Source: Vitrella brassicaformis (lineage: Eukaryota > Sar > Vitrellaceae). Taken from it: DNA of 64,000 nt. The translations under genes were made by a program, and so were the position numbers. Positions 44,081 through 57,523 of the stretch are shown here, piece after piece (the first letter of the stretch is position 1; the number at the start of each line of letters is the position of its first letter). A model generated the notes under the pieces. The model searched no databases, was not told where the DNA came from, and was given only the letters and a program-made list of their open reading frames with translations. The stretch is taken from contig CDMY01000850.1 of assembly GCA_001179505.1 (NCBI GenBank), forward strand, positions 16,341 to 80,340. Reading direction: 5' to 3'.

Positions 44081-45496
44081 CTAGAGGCACCTCCTCTCAG
44101 CAATGGCGGCCCCATGGTCGTGGAACTCCTGCTTGGAGACCCACCTGGACTGGAAGGACTGCAGGCTCGCCAGGATGGACCCCCCGATCCATGCCGAGTA
44201 TCGTCGCTCCACGGCAGCGCTGTGTGCGATCATCTTGATCTTGACGCTGCTGCCCAGGCAGTCGTCGGCGTTGAGGCTCTTGGCCATGCGGTCGGCCATG
44301 CCGGCGAAGAGGGAGGAGCCGCCCGTGCAGATGACGCCCGACAGCAGCTGCAGCGGGATATCGGCGTCGCAAGTGTTGAGGCAGTCCACCACCATCTGCG
44401 GCACACCCTGATAGTGGCTGAGCCCGGCCTGCTCAGTGCCACTGCCGGTGGCTGCGTCGTCGGACTGCTGTTCGGGCGTGATGATGATGTCGGAGCGGAA
44501 GAGCCTCTCGGGGATGGTGTAGGGGCTGATTGTCCTGGCGGTGATCTGTGTGCCGTCCGGCAGGATGTAGGGCGGCTGCTCGGCAGCCACGGGCAGCTGG
44601 TCGAGGCTGACATTCATGGCATCGGGGCTGGCCACGGCCTCGTCCTCCGCGACTCGACACATGCTCTCCTTGACGAGCCGCAGCGTGTCGTTGCGCGCCT
44701 CCCTGTAGTAGCTGGCGTCCACCCGGCCGGCGTCCTGCGGCTGGTTCTCGAATGTCATTCCGCCGTCTTTGGTCAGGCGCTTGAAGCAGAAGTGGGGGAG
44801 GGCGTTGATGCCCTTCTGCTTGAGCAGCAGCCCCAGCTGCTGGTCGAGGAAGTCGCCACCAACCGGGGAATCCTTGACGCTGTTGGACAGGACGAAGCCG
44901 TCCAGCACCGCCGATACCGACGTGCGGGAGGCGCCCATGTCGATGACCAACGAAGTGGATCTGCCTGACGCAAACGAGCTCAGCACCGCATCCTGAAGCG
45001 ACAGTTAACACGCACTCCGCGGAATGTTTTCTTTCTCAGTAAAACTGGGTCGCCGACTGACCTTGCAGAAGTAGAGTGCAGGCACCTCATACTTGTTGAA
45101 GAGCACATCCATGATGGAATCCCGGAAGGCCTTGCTGTGCCGCGTCGGCTCCGGCAGCATCACGGGCGTCTCCTCAAACCGCACCGACAGATCCTTCTCG
45201 ATGTGCCGGCAGATGGCGTCGAACACCTCGGTGTCCACACTCGTCAGCCCCCTCTCATCGCGGCTGAGGCACCTGTGCACGCCTAGGTGATCCTTCTTGA
45301 CGAGCACGTTGAGCGGGTAGACCACGTCGCCCTTCCTGCGGTCGTCGTGGCTGGTGTACTTGCCCATGGACGACAGGTGGTCCATCTTGGGCGCATCTTC
45401 GCCAGCAAAGCCGCACCTAACGGATCGTGAACCGACGTCGATGACGAGGGCGTTGACGTCATCGCCGTGGCCGGCGGTCTTCTCCTCAGACGGCAT
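44081..45496 (-). CDS. actin-related protein, ARP4-like
   Basis: Two exons, 45496-45062 and 44992-44081, about 448 residues. The actin fold is clear: ALVIDVGSRSVRCGFAGEDA (phosphate loop 1), MLPEPTRHSKAFRDSIMDVL with FNKYEVPALYFCK, SLVIDMGASRTSVSAVLDGF (phosphate loop 2), PERLFRSDIIITPE, and SGVICTGGSSLFAGMADRM (adenosine motif), then SAWIGGSILASLQSFQSRWV (the C-terminal actin signature region). The insertion after HFCFKRLT and the IPERLF region fit nuclear ARP4 (BAF53/ACTL6), a subunit of NuA4, SWR1 and INO80 chromatin complexes, better than actin or ARP2/3. The ARP class is a judgement from pattern, not a phylogeny. Confidence 0.8.
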
Positions 45497-45744
45497 CCTC
45501 TTTTGCTGCGTGCGAGAGATGGATGGATGCAGTGGTCACCACGAGTCGCAGATCCGGACTGACGGCGTCATCGCTTCAGCGCGCACACATTGGCAGTGGC
45601 AGGCGGATCTTCCTCAAAAGAGGGGGTCCGTTCTTCAGGGTTTCACGCCCCAAGGGTAAGGAACCCTGATCGCTGACAACTCCAAGTGTTACTCCAGCAT
45701 GAGTGTGAAGCTGATCCGTCCGGCAGGAGCGTAGAGGGGCCAAG

Positions 45745-47635
45745 ATGGGCAACAACCACACTGCGGACCGCCACGGTGCCGTTATCGACGACCACACACT
45801 CGACTTCCTCCACAAAGCCGACAGAGATGCCCTCCACACGTATGCAAACCACACACGAATCAGTGAGGGAGGGGGAGTGGCAGTTGACAGCTGTGTGTGT
45901 GTTTGGGTGTGTTGTGCCATCTGTGTATGTGTGCAGCCGGTCGGAGGTCGGCAGCCTCAGAGTCACGGCCCGTTTCCTCTATGAAGTCGACTTCTCGGCC
46001 GCCGTCCTGAGCAGTCGACTCAATCGCTGCCTGGCGGCCAAGGGACTGCACGCCATCATCGCATTCGACGGTCAGCTGGACCGCCCTCTGCTGCTGAAGG
46101 CCATCTGGCTGGTGGACACACAGCAGTGGACCGAGGTGGCCAATGCGCTGAAGTTGGCGAGGCAGAGGGGCTTCTGTCAGCTGCCCATCACACTCTCTGT
46201 GGCCGACCTGGAGCGACACGGTAGCAAACAGGTGGGCAGATGAGCGTGGGGCGGGGTAGGTGGCACTCATCGATCTGTCTGTCTGTCTGTGTAGGCGTAT
46301 TTGGCCGATGTGCGTGTGATTGCGTTGTGGAACATGCTCGGCCGGCACGTCGACTTCGGCGGTGACTACGGCCGTTTTGAGCTGTTCGACCAGCCGGGCG
46401 GCGGTGTGCGTGCCCTCAAGGACGAGCCGGGCTTCGAGCTGGACATCAACCCGCCCCTCCCCCCCGCCCACCCGTACCACACACACATCATCAACGACAA
46501 CCCCCCCGTCAGATGCACAATCCGCCGGCAGGGGGGCAGCAGCTGGACGGCCGATGGTGAGGAGATCACTAATGCCTCGGCGTCGGCGTTCATCATGAGG
46601 AGCATCTTGGCGGACCCTCCACTGGCCAATTTGGGCATGACTCAATTGGTTTGGGTGGATCGGTACGCAGGGCAGACCACACTCAGGCAGACACACATCC
46701 ATCCATCCATCCATCAGGGCCTCTCCCCTCTGTTATGTGTTGGTCTCCTCAGGCGTGCTCACGGCGGTATGCTGGACGGCCTCCTCAACCAGTCGCCCCA
46801 CCAGCCCCCAACGGATGCACCGCCGTCGTGGCGAGCAGGGGTGACGGCGTGGATCCTCCTATGGAGACTCGGCGGCTGCTGCTGACGCCGTTCGACGGCC
46901 CATTCGTCGCGTGTGTCACTCTCATCACCTGGGCCGGCACGACCATGGGTAAGAAAGGGAACAGAGTTGTTTTGCTGATTGAGCCGTTTTCTGACGTGTG
47001 CTGTGTCGCTGAAGGAGTGGGTGTTGCTGTTGTCACCCACGAGCCGCCAGTAGGTGATGCATCGGCTGCCTTCAAGGACCGCCGTCCGGCCACCGCCCCT
47101 CTGGTGGGCGGCGCGCTGGGCAGCACCATCGCAGACATGGTGGTCAACCAACAGGAGACAGTCGCTGATGCGGGTGAATGTGCAGTCGCCGCCTCCACCT
47201 CGGTGTGTCTGTCGGATGAATCGGCGTGTGTGTGGTTCGCAGATGAGGGTGCGGGTGGCGACGATGGCGATGGTGGTGAGGGTAAGTGGTCTGTGTGCGG
47301 TGCCCAGCCCGCCTTGCTAGGTGTCATACTCGTGTGTATGTGTGTGTGTGCAGAGGATGATGATGACAGTGACGATGACGGCGACAGCGATGAGGGTGAG
47401 TGGAATACATGTGTTTGTGTGTGTGTGGTTGGGCCCATTTGTATGTTTGCGTGTCTTGAGTGCGCAGATGTAGATGGCGACATCGACGGAGAGGGCAATG
47501 GCGATGGCCGCCAGCAGCAGCAGCAGCATCAGCATGATGAAGAGGGTGAGATGGGGAAAGGGGATGACCTAGATCAGAGCAACATACACGCACTCATTGT
47601 GTGCGTCATGGCCATCTTTGATGTATGCAGGTTGA
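45745..47635 (+). CDS. unfused paralogue of the chimeric gene
   Basis: Exons: 45745-45839, 45937-46231, 46295-46662, 46753-46948, 47015-47173, then acidic exons (about 47242-47281, 47354-47394, 47467-47547) and a terminal exon with TGA at 47633-47635. It matches the N-terminal domain of the gene at 19568-22634: VDFSAAVLSSRLNRCLAAK, DTQQWTEVANALKLARQRG, YGRFELFDQPGGGVRALKDE, THEPPVGDASAAFKDRRPA. It ends after three acidic exons (EDDDDSDDDGDSDEG; DVDGDIDGEGNGDG) and a Gln run, without TPRs. Exon 4 has one T fewer than its relative at about 46810 (CCCCCAACGG against CCCCCTAACGG), shifting frame after LNQSPHQPP; downstream exons fit only the other frame. It is thus probably damaged or carries a sequencing error. 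Domain function unknown. Confidence 0.6.
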
Positions 47636-49938
47636 TCGACTGCGACACTGGTCGGTGGGGTAGGTGGTGGACGGATGGATGGATGGAGGATGGACAGGAG
47701 GCCGGGCGTAGCGTATGCAATGCACACAGCCAGCTCAGCTGCCTCATATGACATGATGCCGATCGAATCCATGCGGTTTTGCAGCGGACAGACAGACAGA
47801 CGTGCATGCAATGCATTCATTGATGTGTCCATGCGTTCTTGACGGTGAAGCTAAGCTGCTTTCTTTCCGTTTGTTCTTCGTGTCCACAGACACACACACC
47901 AACCAATGCCACGGCACAGAACCTCGGCACGCACACGCAAAGCAGACAGACAGACAGCCACATCACCTCCCTCACCACAAAGCCCATCCCATCCACCAAC
48001 TAGAGCCATCCTACCACACTCTCTGTCCACCTACCCCTCTGTCTACGGCTTGCATCGTCACCCCCGCCCCTCACCCTCCCCTGTCTGCTGCTGCTCCTCC
48101 TCCTCCGTCATGGCGAAGCTGCTCACCCTGGCCTCCTGCTGCTCGTTCCCCCCCGCCGCACTCTGAAGCGTCCGTTGCCCATCGGTAACAACGAGATCAG
48201 TGCATCTGATTCACCTAATTGCCTGAGTCAGTCGTGGACACGATAGAGTGACTTTTCGGGAGACTTTTTGTGTATCTCTTAAGCTGTTTCTCTATGTATG
48301 TATGTGTGTGTGTGTGTGTGTATGTGTGTCTTACTCTGTGTGTGTGACTGTGTTTGCGCTTGTTGGTTGTGTGAGATCATGTGTGTCGTGTGTCTGTCTG
48401 TTGTGCACCCGACGCGTGCAGCCGCCGTGTTTGTGTCTGTCTGTCTGTCTGTCTCTCTGTCTATCCACATGGCGTGTGTATGTTGATAGACATAGGATAC
48501 GTGCGTGCGTGATACTTGAAGCATGTGAGCGGCACAGGGGCTGGCGCTGCAGGGGGGCGGGGAGGGGGAGGGGGAGACGGGTGGGTGTCTGACCAGACGG
48601 AGTGCGGCGCGTGTGTGGGCTGGCCTCTTTAACCATCCACGTATCTCACTCACAAGTGGGTGATTCTCTCATGGTCGGCGGCTGGTGTGTCTCAGTCATA
48701 TCGTACATAGCCGTCCGTCCGTCCACAAATGTCTGTCATCCCGCACCAACACACACCCATCACCGACGCGCCCACGTATGCACGCACAACCGCACCCAAG
48801 CAGCCCAAGCACGCGCACCCTTCACATCATCAGCCACGCACGGACAGTCACACAAGCCCGAGAGGGAGGGACCTTCTCTGTCTCATCTTCGCATCATTTG
48901 GTCTCGCACGTGAAAGAGAGTATCGTCAGCCTGCCTCTAACTTACCACATGTCACTTGTCTGTGTGTGTGTGTGTGTGTCTGTGTGTGTCTGTGTGCTGT
49001 GTTGGGAGTGTGGTGTGTTGTCGCACTTGATGCAGCCCTCATAACATACATACATACATACATCACATTGGCTGCACTTGCACTGCACCCATCACTTATC
49101 CACCCACACCACGACGCACGCACGCGCCCAGCCAGCCCACCACACGATGCTCAATCCATCAAAACGCCGAGCGGGCCCCCAGGGGCCCCCACCTCCCAGC
49201 GCCAGCGCCACATCACCGCTCCTCGCTTCCACACGCCAGGGGCGTGGTCATGGACAAAGAAGGAAAAGACAGTAATGGCCTGACTGTGGTGGGAGGTGGG
49301 TGGTGTAGAGACGAAGTCGAACCAACCACACACACAACCAAAAGAAAAACTTCGCATCACGACATCCTGTCTGTCTGTCTGTCTGTAAGTGAGAGTACCA
49401 TCAACCAGCCAACCAGCCAACCACCCGGCCCCTATCGTACCAGGCCATGTGTAGGTCTGTGTAAGTGTGTGTGTGTGTGTTTGTGTTTGTGTTGGTCTGG
49501 TCCCTATGACGACAAAAGCGATGTCGGTCTCCCACCATGATGCCCGTGAATTCCGTCCCGCGCCCGCTGGTAGAGCTAAGATGACCGAGTGAGTGAGTGA
49601 GTGAGTGAGTGAGAGAATGCACGCCCACACGCCCACTATGAGAGAGAATGGGTATAGGCTCCCACTGATTCAGACTATATCTCGCACCACCGGCCAGGCA
49701 GACCTTCACTCACACCATCGCATCGCATCGCATCACATCACCACATCAGCAGCAGCAGCAGCGGAACGGGTAGCCAAGCCGACGGACGGACGGACAGTCA
49801 GACAGACAGCTGCACACATAACATACCCATGACGACACCGCACAAGCATCCACACGACCGTCGTGCATCTGCTGGTGGTCTCTTCCAGGTGGCGGCTTAC
49901 TTCAGTGTATGTATGTGTGTGTGTGGTTTGTGTGGGTA
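47636..49938. other. 2.3-kb microsatellite-rich non-coding region
   Basis: Tandem GGAT, GACA, TGTG, GTCT, ACAT and GAGT repeats dominate. Several long frames exist only as read-through of repeats (poly Cys-Val or His-Thr proteins). No gene supported. Confidence 0.55.
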
Positions 49939-50242
49939 TCAGTCGTAGAGAAAGGCCCCGAGGGAGAAGAAACCTGGCTGCTTCCACTTGGCGGCCAGGG
50001 CGTCGTGCTTCCCCTGTGTGAATCCACCAAACACACACACAGGCCTGTGTGTCCGTGCGTGTGTGTGTATGTCTGCCTGTCTCTGTGTGTGTGTGCAGAG
50101 GTCAGCCCTGCATGAAGCGTACCACGGCCCTTTCGGGTCGGCAAAACGATCGCAGCACGTCGGCCATTCGCTGGGCGCACTCGAAGAACAACCAGTTTTT
50201 CTTCTTCTCAATCCCAGTCACCGCAGCCAATGTGTCAGGCTG

Positions 50243-50273
<31 letters not shown>

Positions 50274-51877
50274 ATACACATACACACGCGTGTCCGCCAA
50301 TGAGTACATAATGGTTGGCTGCCTGGGGGCCCACATACATACATAAATACATACCCAGCTGTTTTCGCCCTCTCGGGGCATGCCGGCGCCTGTCAGGAAC
50401 GTCTTGCGGGTCATGTACACGGCAGCGGCCTGATCACAGCAGCAGCCACACACACACAGAGAGAGATGAGGTCAGCCACGCACACACACATACACAAAGA
50501 GTGATCTGAGAAGGGAGCCTTGTGGGTGTGTCATGCTTTGGTCTGTCTGTGTGTCTTTCTGTCTGTCTGTCTGTCTGTGTGCACTGACCGCCATCAGGCT
50601 GGCCTTGTACTTGCAGAAAGTGTAGTCCGTCAACGCCAGCTCCTGCACTCATACATACACACCCAATACACATACGAACGACGCCGACACTCAGAGCTGA
50701 TGAGGTGTGTGCTTACCAGGACGAAGTGGACGAACGCGTGCTCCCGGGAGTTCGTGGCTATGCCGCCCGCCGTGGCGAAGCGGTCCGCAAACGCACACAC
50801 GGTCGTGTCCGGCAAATCCATACTGACCGTCCTGCATCGCATCGCCACCGCACACACAGTACGTACACACGTGTGCGTGAGGTGAGTGTTTGCATTGAAT
50901 GTCGTCGGCCCACCGACCCCACCCACGTACGTCAGGATGTGGGTCTCGAGTTTGAGTATGTGGGCGACGCTGTAGGTGCCGTCTCGCAGCGGCGACTGGT
51001 TGATGAGGCCCGCCAGGTCGGCCGCCTTCACCGGCTTCTTGTCCACAAACTTGGACGCTATCGACACACACGCGTACCCGACCTGCAGAGTACCAACACA
51101 CACAGACACACACAGACAGAGGGAGGGGGAGAGGGGGAGGTCAGTGTGCTGTGTCTTGTCTGTGTGGTCCCATCATATCATGTGTGTGTGCATTGGGTGC
51201 GTACTTACCGCCACCAGGTTGTGGCGCATGAGGTCGTTCCTGTTCTCCCTCTCCTCCCACACTGCACACCACCACACCAGAGCACAGCACAGTACAGCAC
51301 CCACACAGGAGGGAGACCCACGTCGGTCGGTATACAGACAGACACGTGTGTGCCCTCTCTCTCTGTCTCTGTGCGCCTGCGCTCACCGTTGAGGGCGCAG
51401 TAGTCGAAGAGCCGCACCGCCACGTGCAGTCCCTCCCGCGTCACTCCCAGGCCACTGCAGGCGCTTACCATGCCGTCGACCGCAAAGCCGCGGACCTCCT
51501 TGAAGGCGTCGCCACACTCCCGCAGGAAAGCCTCCGACACCTCGTACTTGTCCTGCACACCGCAGCCACACACAGCAGCAGCAGTGACTCTCAGTGCCTC
51601 GAAGGGTGTGGTGCATGTCGTTGGCTTGGCTGCTCTGCTTACATTGGCCTTGAGGGCCGCTATTTTGGAGGCCAAAGCAGCATTCTGCTGCACTGTCTTC
51701 TGGGTGCTCCTGCGGCTCTTGGTGGAAGAATAGGGCTGGCTGCGCCCTGTGGTGCGTTTCTTTCCCGTCTGCAATGGCCACACATACAGACACACAGTGC
51801 ACTGAGAGAAGCTGCCGGTGCGCGCGGCTTCTGCATGCACACCCTGCACCGCACCCCCTGCACACCTGTTTCGGCAT
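49939..51877 (-). CDS. A/B-type cyclin
   Basis: Ten exons: 51877-51866, 51768-51643, 51552-51387, 51261-51209, 51082-50931, 50831-50717, 50642-50589, 50429-50355, 50239-50123, 50013-49939 (TGA). The cyclin box spans FLRECGDAFKEVRGFAVDGM, VRLFDYCALNVWEERENR, VGYACVSIASKFVDKKP, GTYSVAHILKLETHILTYL (a typical M..E..IL..L element), then the second fold DLPDTTVCAFADRFATAGG, FVHFVLVELALTDYTFCKYK and AAAVYMTRKTF. It ends KHDALAAKWKQPGFFSLGA, recalling the V..KY......VA..L end of mitotic cyclins. The N-terminus is short and basic with no visible destruction box. The first exon would code only four residues, so the 5' end is the least certain part. It should bind and activate a CDK. Confidence 0.75.
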
Positions 51878-52086
51878 CAGCGAGACGAATGGACGACAGA
51901 CAGACCGGCTCACGGCCTCCGGTGCAGAGCACTATCGAAAGAACGAAGTCGAAGCTCAGTCGACGACAACGACAGGCAGGCGCTTCTTCTCGCAGCACTG
52001 AGCTTGAAGACAGTTTCACGCAATGTCCTAAGCGGCCCCACGGCCAACATTGTAGACGCTTTTTCCCTTCCCTCCCTTCCCTCTCG

Positions 52087-52574
52087 ATGACGGCCGAGAC
52101 GGATTTCTCCGACGGTTTCTATCGCAAGGAGTGGGACTGGCTACTGGTCTCCTTGAGCTTCGTGCAGGCGTGCATGGGCTCGTTCACTACAATAGAGTGA
52201 GCGGCATAATCGTGCTGGTGCTGCGCTGTGTGGGGTGCATCTGTGTGTGGTTGCAGGAGCATCATTGAGACCGTCCATGCGCCATCCATCCGGTTTTTCT
52301 TTCGGTGGGCTGCCCAAGGCGCAGTTGCACTGGGGCTCGTGACGGTGTGGGGCATGCACTTTATCGGTGAGGGTGCACTGACAGAAAGGCTGCTGGTCAG
52401 GCATCTGTCTCTGCCTCTGTGTTGTGTGTTGTTATGCCCCCAACAGGGATGCAGGCCCTGATATTGCGCGATACGCAAAAGGGAGACCAGGAGATAGATA
52501 CCAGCCACACGTCGTTCGAGACGTTCACATCTCCTATCTGTGCCACTCTCGGCTGCCTACTCGGTGAGCACACC

Positions 52575-52611
<37 letters not shown>

Positions 52612-54690
52612 GGGGAGAGATAGAGAGAGGACCACTCACTCCATCTTCGATCTCTGTTGTCATCTTACGCAGGCGTCTTGATAGGTAGAAGGCACGCCTG
52701 CAAAGAATCCGCCGGTCCATCTGCCGTCAACCTCTCCTGTGCCTGCATGGATCTCGCAGCATCATACAATTTTGCATATGCGCACCCCCTGAACCGCACC
52801 GGCCGCAAGGAGGCCTGGGCCAACGAAGTCATCGATGCGCTCGAGAAGATCACCCATGTATGTTATGTGAGCAAGAGACACATGCATGACACAAGCACTG
52901 GACCACGTCTTTTACTCTGTGTGAGGATCAGGGCAGCATCCTTGCCTGTTTTATCGAGAAGGAGGAGAAAAGGATGAAGCGCAAGGAGGACAGACGGAAG
53001 AAGAAACGAGCTTCACATTCCCGCAGCAAGCGCCTCTCTATCAGTGACCGGAAGGTAACTTGGACCAGATCAGCATCTTTGTATGCATCGATCCATGTCA
53101 CACGTGTATGCGTGTGCAGGTCCTAAGCAGCTGGACGATCAAGTCGTTGTCTGAGTCGGGCAAGTGCCATCCCCTGGAGCTCTCCAGTGCCACGGAAGAC
53201 ACGGAAGGGGACAAACACGAAGCCGACCAGAGCCCCGGAGACACCGATGGGGAAATCAGGATAGACGACGCCCCACATATTGTGCTGAGCTCACCGAGGG
53301 AAGACGCGCCACCCCCACCAGCACAAGGTCGCGAAGGAGACGCCAAAGGACTAACTTCCCTGCAGCCGCCTTCTGCAAGTTCTGAGGACGGAGAAGGAAC
53401 ATGGGGGCCATCAGAGCTCACCGACATGGAGGAAGAGAGAGAGGGCCTGCTTCAGGAAGACGCGGCCGACGAAACAAGAGGCGCGGCAGCGACTGTCGTG
53501 CTTGATCAGGCGACGCACACCGGCTCCGCGGCCAACCGGGTGCTTCTGCCGTCCCCCGGTCCATCCACCGAGACAGCCCACAGACGAGCCCACGGCAGCC
53601 AGAAGGACGCACGCACAAAAGCTCGCGAGAGACTCGCCTCCACCCTCGACGTGCCGGCACTCCATTTTCTTATCTTCACATCCGACTTCAGCGAAGAGGA
53701 CAGCAACGACGCCACGAGTGTGGCGTCACGGTCGACGGCGAGCAACCCGATGATACAGACCAGGATCATCGACACCAGCGAGGCAACTGTGGAGCAGCGA
53801 GCGCCTTCCCGGCGGACCATGAGAAGATGGTCTTTCGGCGGTTGGGAGGGCAATGCTGAGCGGTTTCGGCGGTGTTTCAACTGGGAGGCCATCAGAAGGG
53901 AGCTGTTTTCGTATTCTATGGTGCACATTCTGGTGGGGGCAGCGGTGATAGCCCTGGGAGTGGCGGGTGAGGAAGGAGTAGTAAACATGGATTGCGCTGT
54001 GTGTGTGTGTGTGTGTATGTGTGTGTGTACCTATGTCTCTTTCGGCTCAGGTATGCACTCGATGAGTGTATCTGGCGGGGTGTTCGCCGGCCACCACGTC
54101 TACGATATCCCACTGTGTACGCTCGGTCGCGAGCGGCCGTCAATGAAACACACCGGCGTCTCTCTGTCTCTCACTATATATGTGTTTGTGCGCACTACTC
54201 CCCCCCTGGCAGATGCCTTCAGCTGTGCGATTGCGTATTTTGTGGGCGTGTTGACTCTGCTGATCTTGCTGTATGGCAAGGGTTCCCGCGGTGTGCTCGT
54301 GGTGGCCCCCCTCATGCTGGCCATGAGTGTGTGCATCGTCCATTACTTGGGAATCACCTCAACTCACTACAGGAAAGGAGAGGTACGTTCCCATCTGTCT
54401 GTCTGTCTGTGTCTCGATGTGTCTGTCTGTTTGTGTGTTGCAGCCGAGACCGTTTATGATAAGAGACGACAAAGTGCTGCGGTGGTCAAAGGTGGAAATG
54501 GCGCTTGTCACGACCCTCCTGACGCAGTCGGTCAACTACGTCATGCAGCTCTTCATCTCACTGGTGCGCAGAAGTCGGCAGAAGAAGACCTTCCAGATGC
54601 TCAAGGTCATCCTCGGCGCTGAGCGGTAGGGCCGGCCACAGGTGCAGCAAGCGAGCGGTCCAGAAATTTCAATCTCTGCTTGTTGGTTTT

Positions 54691-54727
<37 letters not shown>

Positions 54728-54889
54728 CTGTGTCTGTGCAGTTCTCGTGATAGGAACATCGTGTCGCCGTCTGGCAACGTGTCCTTCACGCCCCACAGCG
54801 ACCGCTCGCTGCCCCTCCCGCCGTCCCTCCATATCTCTGACCTGCCCTCAGAAAAGAACGAAGCCGTGCACGACGAGCTGGAAAGCTAG
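52087..54889 (+). CDS. MHYT-domain integral membrane protein
   Basis: Ten exons: 52087-52196, 52257-52366, 52447-52563, 52673-52857, 52932-53054, 53120-53966, 54051-54116, 54213-54382, 54444-54625, 54742-54889 (TAG). Segments VSLSFVQACMGSFTTIESI, GAVALGLVTVWGMHFIGMQA, then much later AAVIALGVAGMHSMSVSGG and AYFVGVLTLLILLYGKG, LMLAMSVCIVHYLGITSTHY carry the paired Met-His repeats of MHYT domains, a six- or seven-TM putative metal/gas sensor known mostly from bacteria and some fungi and algae. Between the repeats sits a basic coiled segment (EEKRMKRKEDRRKKKRASH) and a long acidic/Ser loop of about 250 residues. No output domain is attached. A sensor or channel role is inferred. HFIG and MQA are split by an intron. 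Confidence 0.75.
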
Positions 54890-57523
54890 GTTTTCCCCCT
54901 GTATGGCCAGCCGCTGTGTGTATGGCAAGCCGCTGTGTGTGTCGCGGTTTGTCCGGTCCGGTGCGTGCGGTGCTGGGTTCGTTTCGGTGGGGCGTGCATT
55001 GCACTGCATTCATTTGCTCGTTTGTGTAGCTGGCCAGGGTGCGCGTCTCGTACTCGTATATATCGCATCCATATATATATATATCATTCCATTCCATGCC
55101 ATGCAGCACATGAGTGTCATTCATTTATTGATCCATCTGTTCGATCGTCATCGATCCCGAGTGAGGGGGTCGGCCCGGCCAGTCAGTCAGTCAGTCAGGG
55201 AGTGAGTGAGTCTATGTACCTACCTGCTGCAGCTCAGCTGCGTTGGTTCATTGTCGTCATGTCCCTCATGTTTACACCCATCAGTAGCATTCCATTCATT
55301 CATTCAGCGAGAGTCATTCACGTCATTCACGTCACGTAGGTATAGTAGCTAGCTAGAAGTGTCGGTCAGGAGTTCTCTCGTGCGCTTTTTGTAGGCACGG
55401 CTAGACTACCCATCACACACACACACACATTGCACCGTGAGTGGGCGGATGGTGACCACACCTGAATACCTGCTGTCTGTCTGTCTGTCTGCTGTAGGCA
55501 GGCGGCTAGATCTGACTGTGCTGTGCTTTCTCTTGTCCCCGTTTTGTCTTCCCCCATTGCTTGCTGCTCTGGTTCGCTCTGTGCGTGCCGCGCGCGCCGT
55601 TCGGCATAGTGAGAAGTAGGAGAAGTGCAGTGACTCAAAATGATCGTCGATGCATCCTTTGCCCCACTGCAATGCCAGACGGCACGCAGAATACCAATAC
55701 CCCCCGTTGCCTCCCCTCTCTCATCCTTTTCCCCCCATCCCCCCATCTCTCTCTCTCTCTCTCTCCCTCTCTCGTCTCGCCTTCCATGATCCATTGCCCC
55801 GCCACGGACGCCATCTTATGTCACCATTCGTGTGACCATCCATGCATGTGTGCGTGTCGGTCTGTCGGTCAGTCTGTCTGTCTGTCTGGGAAAACACCCC
55901 ATCACATCACATCACATACATCCCAGCAAGTGGTCGGTCATCAATCCAATCCAGCGCCATATATAAAATAAAGACGCATGCACACACGCACCGCACACGT
56001 ACGACGGACACGCAGCGAGGAAGGAACACGCACACGCACGGACAGGCAGACAGGCAGCGAGTGCTTGATAAAAAGCCTGCACATGGACATGCACCTTCGG
56101 ATGGACGGCATGATGATGACCGAGAAAGAAAGAAAGAGAGCGAATCGGCGGGGCTTGTTTGTGTATGTAGGATTAGCAAACGCGTATTAGACACGCGAGA
56201 GAGAGAGAGAATAACGCCTGAAGGCTTGATCCTCGTCAAACACGAGACACACACACACACACACACAGAGAGCGAGGGAGAGAGAGATCCATTGATAGAG
56301 ATTCAGAAGAAGCGAGAGCGAGTTGGTCAGAGAGAGGTCAGAAGAGGCCAGTCGGCGACTCAGTCAGTCAAACGGTCAGAGCGTACACTTTGTGTGTGAG
56401 CCAATCAGCCAATCCAGCAATCGGCCAGCCAGTGTGCAACCTGTGCAACAGACAGACAGCCGCGATGCCGACAAATCATACAAACATACCACAAAAAATG
56501 ATAGACAATCCATCCACCCACCCATCACCACACCAGCACTAGACGGCTTACTAACCTTCATCAGCCACATCTTCCCCACAAGAGAGAGCGAGAGAGAGCG
56601 TGCGAGAGAGAGAGACAGAGAGAGAGAAAGTCATTCCAGCCGAGAAAGAGAGCGTGCAAACACTCATCCAGTTGGTATACACGTGTGCATAGCATACACG
56701 CAGAAAACCGGCACCGCCACCCCTCCCCCCTCCCACCCCACCCGCCATGCCCTCGGGATGGGATGCGTGCACTGCACGCATTCATTCAGTCAGTCAGTCA
56801 TGCATGCATGCATCAAGCCATTGCCATCGTCAATGCATGTATTGCGGTCTGTGTGGATGTGATGTATGCAGCATAGATTGTATTGTGTGTGTTGGTATGC
56901 AGGCATGCAGGTACGCATTGATTAGTGGCGCCGCGCCGACTCGACAGAGCAAACAGCGCGGGCAGCCAGGCATGCACCACACACGGGGGGTGGGGTGAGG
57001 TTGAGTGGGTGGATGGATGGGTGAATAGAGGGAGGGAGGGGGGCAGGGGGGCATATACGAAAGGAGGTCCCCTGCCCCCCTCAGTGCCATGCATGTCCTA
57101 CCTACCTCTGTACAATACACACACGGCACGGCACGCATGCCAACCAACCGTCCGTCCGTCCGTCCGTCCATCGCCACACCGACGCACACACAGCGCACCG
57201 CGCGACACGTACACAAATGAATGCACGTCGCGTGCTCGCAACAGCTGCCACCAGACGCACACACAGAAAGAGAGCGCTCGCAAGCCTTGTATCACTGGAT
57301 TGCTTCAGAGATCGATCAAAACAGGCCAGGAGGAGACTCACTGGCCCGATGACAGATTCACATACATGACACAGCAAACAAAGAACACACGCAGCTCGCT
57401 GACTGACTGACTGACCGGCTTGAGAGACCACCGAGAACACCACCACAAGACACCCACCATCCCACAAACCCTCCCTCCCCACCCAGCCCCTCTCCTCCCC
57501 TCCCCTGCCCCAGCCGGCTTCAT
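54890..57523. other. 2.6-kb repeat-rich intergenic region
   Basis: TATATATA near 55071-55084, CTCTCT near 55746-55767, GAGAGA blocks at 56198-56210 and 56579-56640, CAGT, CATG and CCGT arrays. Many short frames, none with coherent protein composition. Confidence 0.55.

Noticed and set aside
48248-49709. Multiple long frames on both strands
   Set aside because: They translate TGTG, GTCT and CACA microsatellites into Cys/Val, Ser/Val or His/Thr repeats; no splice or domain support.
55842-57410. Open frames of 130-185 codons
   Set aside because: Low-complexity translations of GAGA, CACA and CAGT repeats; no coherent protein pattern.
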